This document shows, in pieces, positions 62,101 to 64,000 of a stretch of 64,000 bases of DNA. The notes beneath the pieces were generated by a model. The model was not told the DNA's origin and ran no database searches. It worked only from the letters and a program-made list of their open reading frames with translations. The translations under genes were made by a program, and so were the position numbers. Source of the DNA: Flavobacteriales bacterium UBA6051 (GTDB lineage: Bacteria; Bacteroidota; Bacteroidia; Flavobacteriales_D; Crocinitomicaceae); NCBI GenBank assembly GCA_002427735.1, contig DIYP01000011.1, forward strand, positions 62,001 to 126,000, given 5' to 3'. Numbering within the stretch: the first letter of the stretch is position 1; each line of letters starts with the position of its first letter.

Positions 62101-63783
62101 ACGGTTACTGGTACAGATGCGAATGGTTGTGTGAACACCGATCAGGTCGATGTAACAGTAAACCCGCTCCCGAACGTTGATGCAGGTGCTGATCAAACAG
62201 TATGTGACGGAGATCAGGTAACACTGATAGGTTTAGGAATACCGGGTGCTGGAGCGGGAACATATGTTTGGGACAACGGTGTGACGAATGGAGTAGCATT
62301 TACCCCGCCACTGGGTATAACAACATACACGGTAACCGGAACTGATGGAAATGGTTGTGTGAATACTGATCAGGTTGATGTAACAGTGAATGCATTACCC
62401 AATGTAAATGCTGGTGTAGATCAAACAGTATGTGAAGGAACACAAGTTACGCTTTGGGGAGCTGGTGCAGTGAACTATGTTTGGGATAATGGAGTAATAG
62501 ATGGAGTCGCCTTTACACCAGCAGTTGGCACAACAACATATACGGTAACAGGCACTGACGGGAATGGTTGTATGAATACTGATCAAGTAGATGTCACTGT
62601 GAATCCATTGCCAAATGTGAATGCTGGTCCCGATCAAGTGATTTGTGAAGGAGAGCAGGTAACACTTTCCGGTGCAGGAGCAGTGAATTATGTCTGGGAT
62701 AATGGCATTACTGATGGAGTTGCCTTTACGCCAGCAGTTGGGACAATCACGTATACTGTTACTGGTACAGATGCGAATGGTTGTGTGAACACCGATCAGG
62801 TCGATGTAACAGTAAATCCGCTCCCGAACGTTGATGCAGGAGTTGATCAGCAATCGTGTGATGGCCAGTGGGTAACATTATCCGCAGTGGGGACGCAAAA
62901 TATTTATTGGAATAATGGGGTTATCAACAATGTTGCATTTCAGCAAGCTATAGGCACGGTAGAGTATATTGTTACGGATTCGTTGACCACAGGCTGTACC
63001 GCTTCTGATACCGTTCTAGTGGAAGTTTTGGCAAATCCAATTGTAACAGGAAATGATGCAGAGGTTTGTGAAGGAGAAGGCGTTGTTCTGGAAGGACAGG
63101 GAGCGGTTGATTACAGCTGGTCGGGTGGCGTTATTGACGGAGTTGAATTCTTCCCAACGACCTCAGCTACCTATTTATTAACAGGGACGGATGCCAACGG
63201 ATGTATCGGTTATGATGACGTATTTGTAAGAGTGTATTATGCTCCAGAAGTGGATTTTAAGATTCTAAATTTGTCATTGACGAGTATTAACCCTACAACT
63301 GGTTTTGACAATTTAACGATAGGGGCTAGTTCGTACGAATGGGATTTTGGAGATGGTTCTCCATTGAGTTATGAATTCGAGCCTGAACATACCTTCCCTT
63401 TGGATGAGAGCGGAGAATATGCAATAACGCTCACAGCATTTTCGGAAGAAGGATGCCCAGCTTCAAAAGTCAAGTATATTCATGTTTTTCCGGATTATTC
63501 AATATTTGTTCCGAATACCTTTACTCCAGATGGCAATAACTTCAACGAAGTATTTAAGCCAGTGATGAGAGGTTTTGATAAATATGATTTCACCATGTAT
63601 ATTTTTAACCGTTGGGGTGAAATAGTATTTGAATCACACGACATGGAAGTCGGGTGGGACGGATCTTTTGCGAATCAGAATTATGAAGTGCAGGATGGTG
63701 TTTATACCTGGAAAATTGTTGCCGGATTAGAGCATTCAAGTGATACCAAGGTATTCGTTGGACATGTTACAATTCTCAAGTAA
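59185..63783 (+). CDS. Giant T9SS type B surface protein with higher-order Ig-like repeats
   Basis: 1532 residues. Signal peptide (GFGLFAQ), a helical linker, a jelly-roll-like domain (about 112-315: CVNMDFETGDFTGWTL, then GYAYVDASCG), an Ig-like domain, and a PKD domain (YRWDFGDGNV). Ten nearly identical 71-76-residue Ig-like modules follow (about 490-1213; CEGxQVTLxGAG, YVWDNG, YTVTGTDxNGCVNTDQVDV). Two degenerate modules, a PKD-like module (YEWDFGDGSP) and a type B sorting domain (FVPNTFTPDGNNFNEVF to WDGSFANQNYE) complete it. It is predicted to be a long surface adhesin or secreted filament-like protein. No gliding genes are adjacent. Confidence 0.92.
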   Translation: MKPTLYIFTMCMFGFGLFAQHEHSEIEHLFENKSLADFEQQLNLTHEDYSNQLLLDFVDRSYQNFHDSIHGRLLAGFPVRPLKFELSYGRLVDSLSNQLGQFKPSPSIPGSPKAADGPCVNMDFETGDFTGWTLTRGNVTGATPYSFAGEFAVGPGPYHTVFGGGLDPVTGIPRVNPLGGAFSVRLGNGVGVGARAARLKQTFMVDASNYMFTYSYAVIFESPAGHSLNQLPYFTVRVFDSLGNSIPCGEYSVIADAANAPDYETTTWGGTTVLFKNWETVFTNLSAYIGQNVTVEFTSGDCSLTGHFGYAYVDASCGVDELTASNDIICTGDSSILTAPPGAASYLWSNGSTTQSTTVYTGGVYSCTITPFQGGGCDITLDITITENPSPVANFTSALTACVGEQIDFTNLSTIPLPGIISGYRWDFGDGNVTPISTGAIIGVTNTNGTYINAGHWYDAPGVYNVELYVESSDGCADSMTVPVTIHGLPPVVAGPDQVVCEGAQVTLSGAGAVNYVWDNGITNGVAFTPAVGTITYTVTGTDANGCVNTDQVDVTVNPLPNVDAGADQTVCDGDQVTLIGSGIPGAGAGTYVWDNGVTNGVAFTPPLGITTYTVTGTDGNGCVNTDQVDVTVNALPNVNAGVDQTVCEGTQVTLWGAGAVSYVWDNGVIDGVAFTPIVGTTYTVTGTDGNGCMNTDQVDVIVNPLPNVNASPDQVICEGAQVTLSGAGAVNYVWDNGITDGVAFTPAVGTITYTVTGTDANGCVNTDQVDVTVNPLPNVDAGADQTVCDGNQVTLIGSGIPGAGAGTYVWDNGVTNGVAFTPPLGTTTYTVTGTDGNGCVNTDQVDVTVNALPNVNAGVDQTVCEGTQVTLWGAGAVSYVWDNGVIDGVAFTPIVGTTTYTVTGTDGNGCMNTDQVDVIVNPLPNVNAGPDQVICEGAQVTLSGAGAVNYVWDNGVVDGVAFTPAVGTITYTVTGTDANGCVNTDQVDVTVNPLPNVDAGADQTVCDGDQVTLIGLGIPGAGAGTYVWDNGVTNGVAFTPPLGITTYTVTGTDGNGCVNTDQVDVTVNALPNVNAGVDQTVCEGTQVTLWGAGAVNYVWDNGVIDGVAFTPAVGTTTYTVTGTDGNGCMNTDQVDVTVNPLPNVNAGPDQVICEGEQVTLSGAGAVNYVWDNGITDGVAFTPAVGTITYTVTGTDANGCVNTDQVDVTVNPLPNVDAGVDQQSCDGQWVTLSAVGTQNIYWNNGVINNVAFQQAIGTVEYIVTDSLTTGCTASDTVLVEVLANPIVTGNDAEVCEGEGVVLEGQGAVDYSWSGGVIDGVEFFPTTSATYLLTGTDANGCIGYDDVFVRVYYAPEVDFKILNLSLTSINPTTGFDNLTIGASSYEWDFGDGSPLSYEFEPEHTFPLDESGEYAITLTAFSEEGCPASKVKYIHVFPDYSIFVPNTFTPDGNNFNEVFKPVMRGFDKYDFTMYIFNRWGEIVFESHDMEVGWDGSFANQNYEVQDGVYTWKIVAGLEHSSDTKVFVGHVTILK
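60652..62823 (+). repeat. Higher-order tandem repeat, (A-B-C)x3 + A
   Basis: Three module types, A (213 bp), B (228 bp) and C (213 bp), alternate in fixed order. Superunits start at 60652, 61303 and 61957, with a final A at 62611; periods 651, 654 and 654 bp. The first C lacks one codon. B modules are recognised by an insertion IPGAGAGT. Confidence 0.9.
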
Positions 63784-63793
63784 TGTACAGAAG

Positions 63794-64000
63794 CTAAAAG
63801 CGTTTTAATTGATCTGGCAGCTGCTCCATGGCTGTCAGTTCAAAGCCTAATTTAACATAGTTGAACCATTCTACGCGGCCTTCTTTCATATGAAGAACGA
63901 GGAGATTATGTCTACTCGGAATAAGCACAAGTTCGTTGTCAACAATCGCTTTTCCCGAAAAGTTTTTTTGTACCTCCTTTAAGGTTTGTCCAACGATGTT
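63794..64000 (-). CDS. 3' end of a gene of unknown function
   Basis: An open frame on the minus strand runs from the window edge to a TAG at 63794-63796, 68 codons. The end reads SRHNLLVLHMKEGRVEWFNYVKLGFELTAMEQLPDQL when written with gaps for the strands around it: a beta-strand/helix pattern of an ordinary globular protein, with protein-like composition. Family not recognised; the rest of the gene lies beyond the window. It converges with the large T9SS gene, 10 bp from its stop. Confidence 0.6.
   Translation of the reverse strand, partial: NIVGQTLKEVQKNFSGKAIVDNELVLIPSRHNLLVLHMKEGRVEWFNYVKLGFELTAMEQLPDQLKRF

Noticed and set aside
60652..62823. Tandem repeats considered as a CRISPR or satellite array
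   Set aside because: Units are 213-228 bp, in frame, and encode Ig-like domains with no unique spacers.

Overview
The window is a chromosomal segment of a Bacteroidetes (Bacteroidota) bacterium, most likely Flavobacteriales. The evidence is about a dozen and a half TAnnTTTG -7 promoter boxes just upstream of start codons, almost no Shine-Dalgarno sequences, six proteins with type IX secretion (T9SS) C-terminal signals, a short RpoD-type sigma factor, a fused E1 alpha/beta 2-oxoacid dehydrogenase, and a 7TM-AraC regulator. The family (Crocinitomicaceae/Cryomorphaceae-like) is a guess. I see no rRNA, tRNA, CRISPR, insertion sequence or prophage.

Layout. 1-9 kb: housekeeping genes (3' end of the primary sigma factor, priA, an rRNA-methyltransferase-like gene) mixed with a lipoprotein, a VOC protein and a patatin fused to an outer-membrane barrel. 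9-14 kb: a minus-strand stress cluster with a DenV-like pyrimidine-dimer glycosylase, a DUF218 protein, a CarH/LitR-like B12-binding MerR regulator, a glutathione peroxidase and a duplicated-DUF4397 T9SS protein. A 9-bp motif recurs at its promoters. 14-17.6 kb: cupin, serine hydrolase and an unknown secreted protein. 17.8-27 kb: fused isobutyryl-CoA mutase icmF, GH20 hexosaminidase overlapping cutC, a nucleoside phosphorylase and DUF4197. 27-34.5 kb: two paralogous giant T9SS type B proteins flanking a two-gene cassette (small T9SS type A protein plus S74-type fibre). 34.7-46 kb: gdhA, branched-chain-type E1, LolA-like protein, TonB receptor, ung, hemE and an OmpA-family protein. 46-51 kb: a tail-to-tail LytTR response regulator/histidine kinase pair and a second small-T9SS/fibre-like cassette. 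50.7-54.4 kb: a 7TM-AraC regulator, a palindromic operator-like region, and a DoxX-S41 peptidase fusion. 54-59 kb: an RluA-type synthase, two lipoproteins, and hutF-hutG. 59-64 kb: a 1532-residue T9SS protein with a higher-order Ig-like repeat, and the end of an unknown gene.

How they fit. IcmF, E1 and GdhA fit branched-chain amino acid breakdown. HutF and HutG are the last two steps of the five-step histidine pathway. The TonB receptor and HemE suggest haem/iron metabolism. The T9SS proteins are surface or secreted structural proteins.

The most interesting candidates for undescribed systems are: (i) the B12-MerR/UV-repair/peroxidase cluster with its repeated TTTGTTTAA motif; (ii) the two-gene small-T9SS/fibre cassette, present twice; (iii) the AraC regulator, operator and DoxX-S41 fusion; (iv) -7 boxes 4-8 nt from start codons, which imply leaderless or near-leaderless mRNAs.
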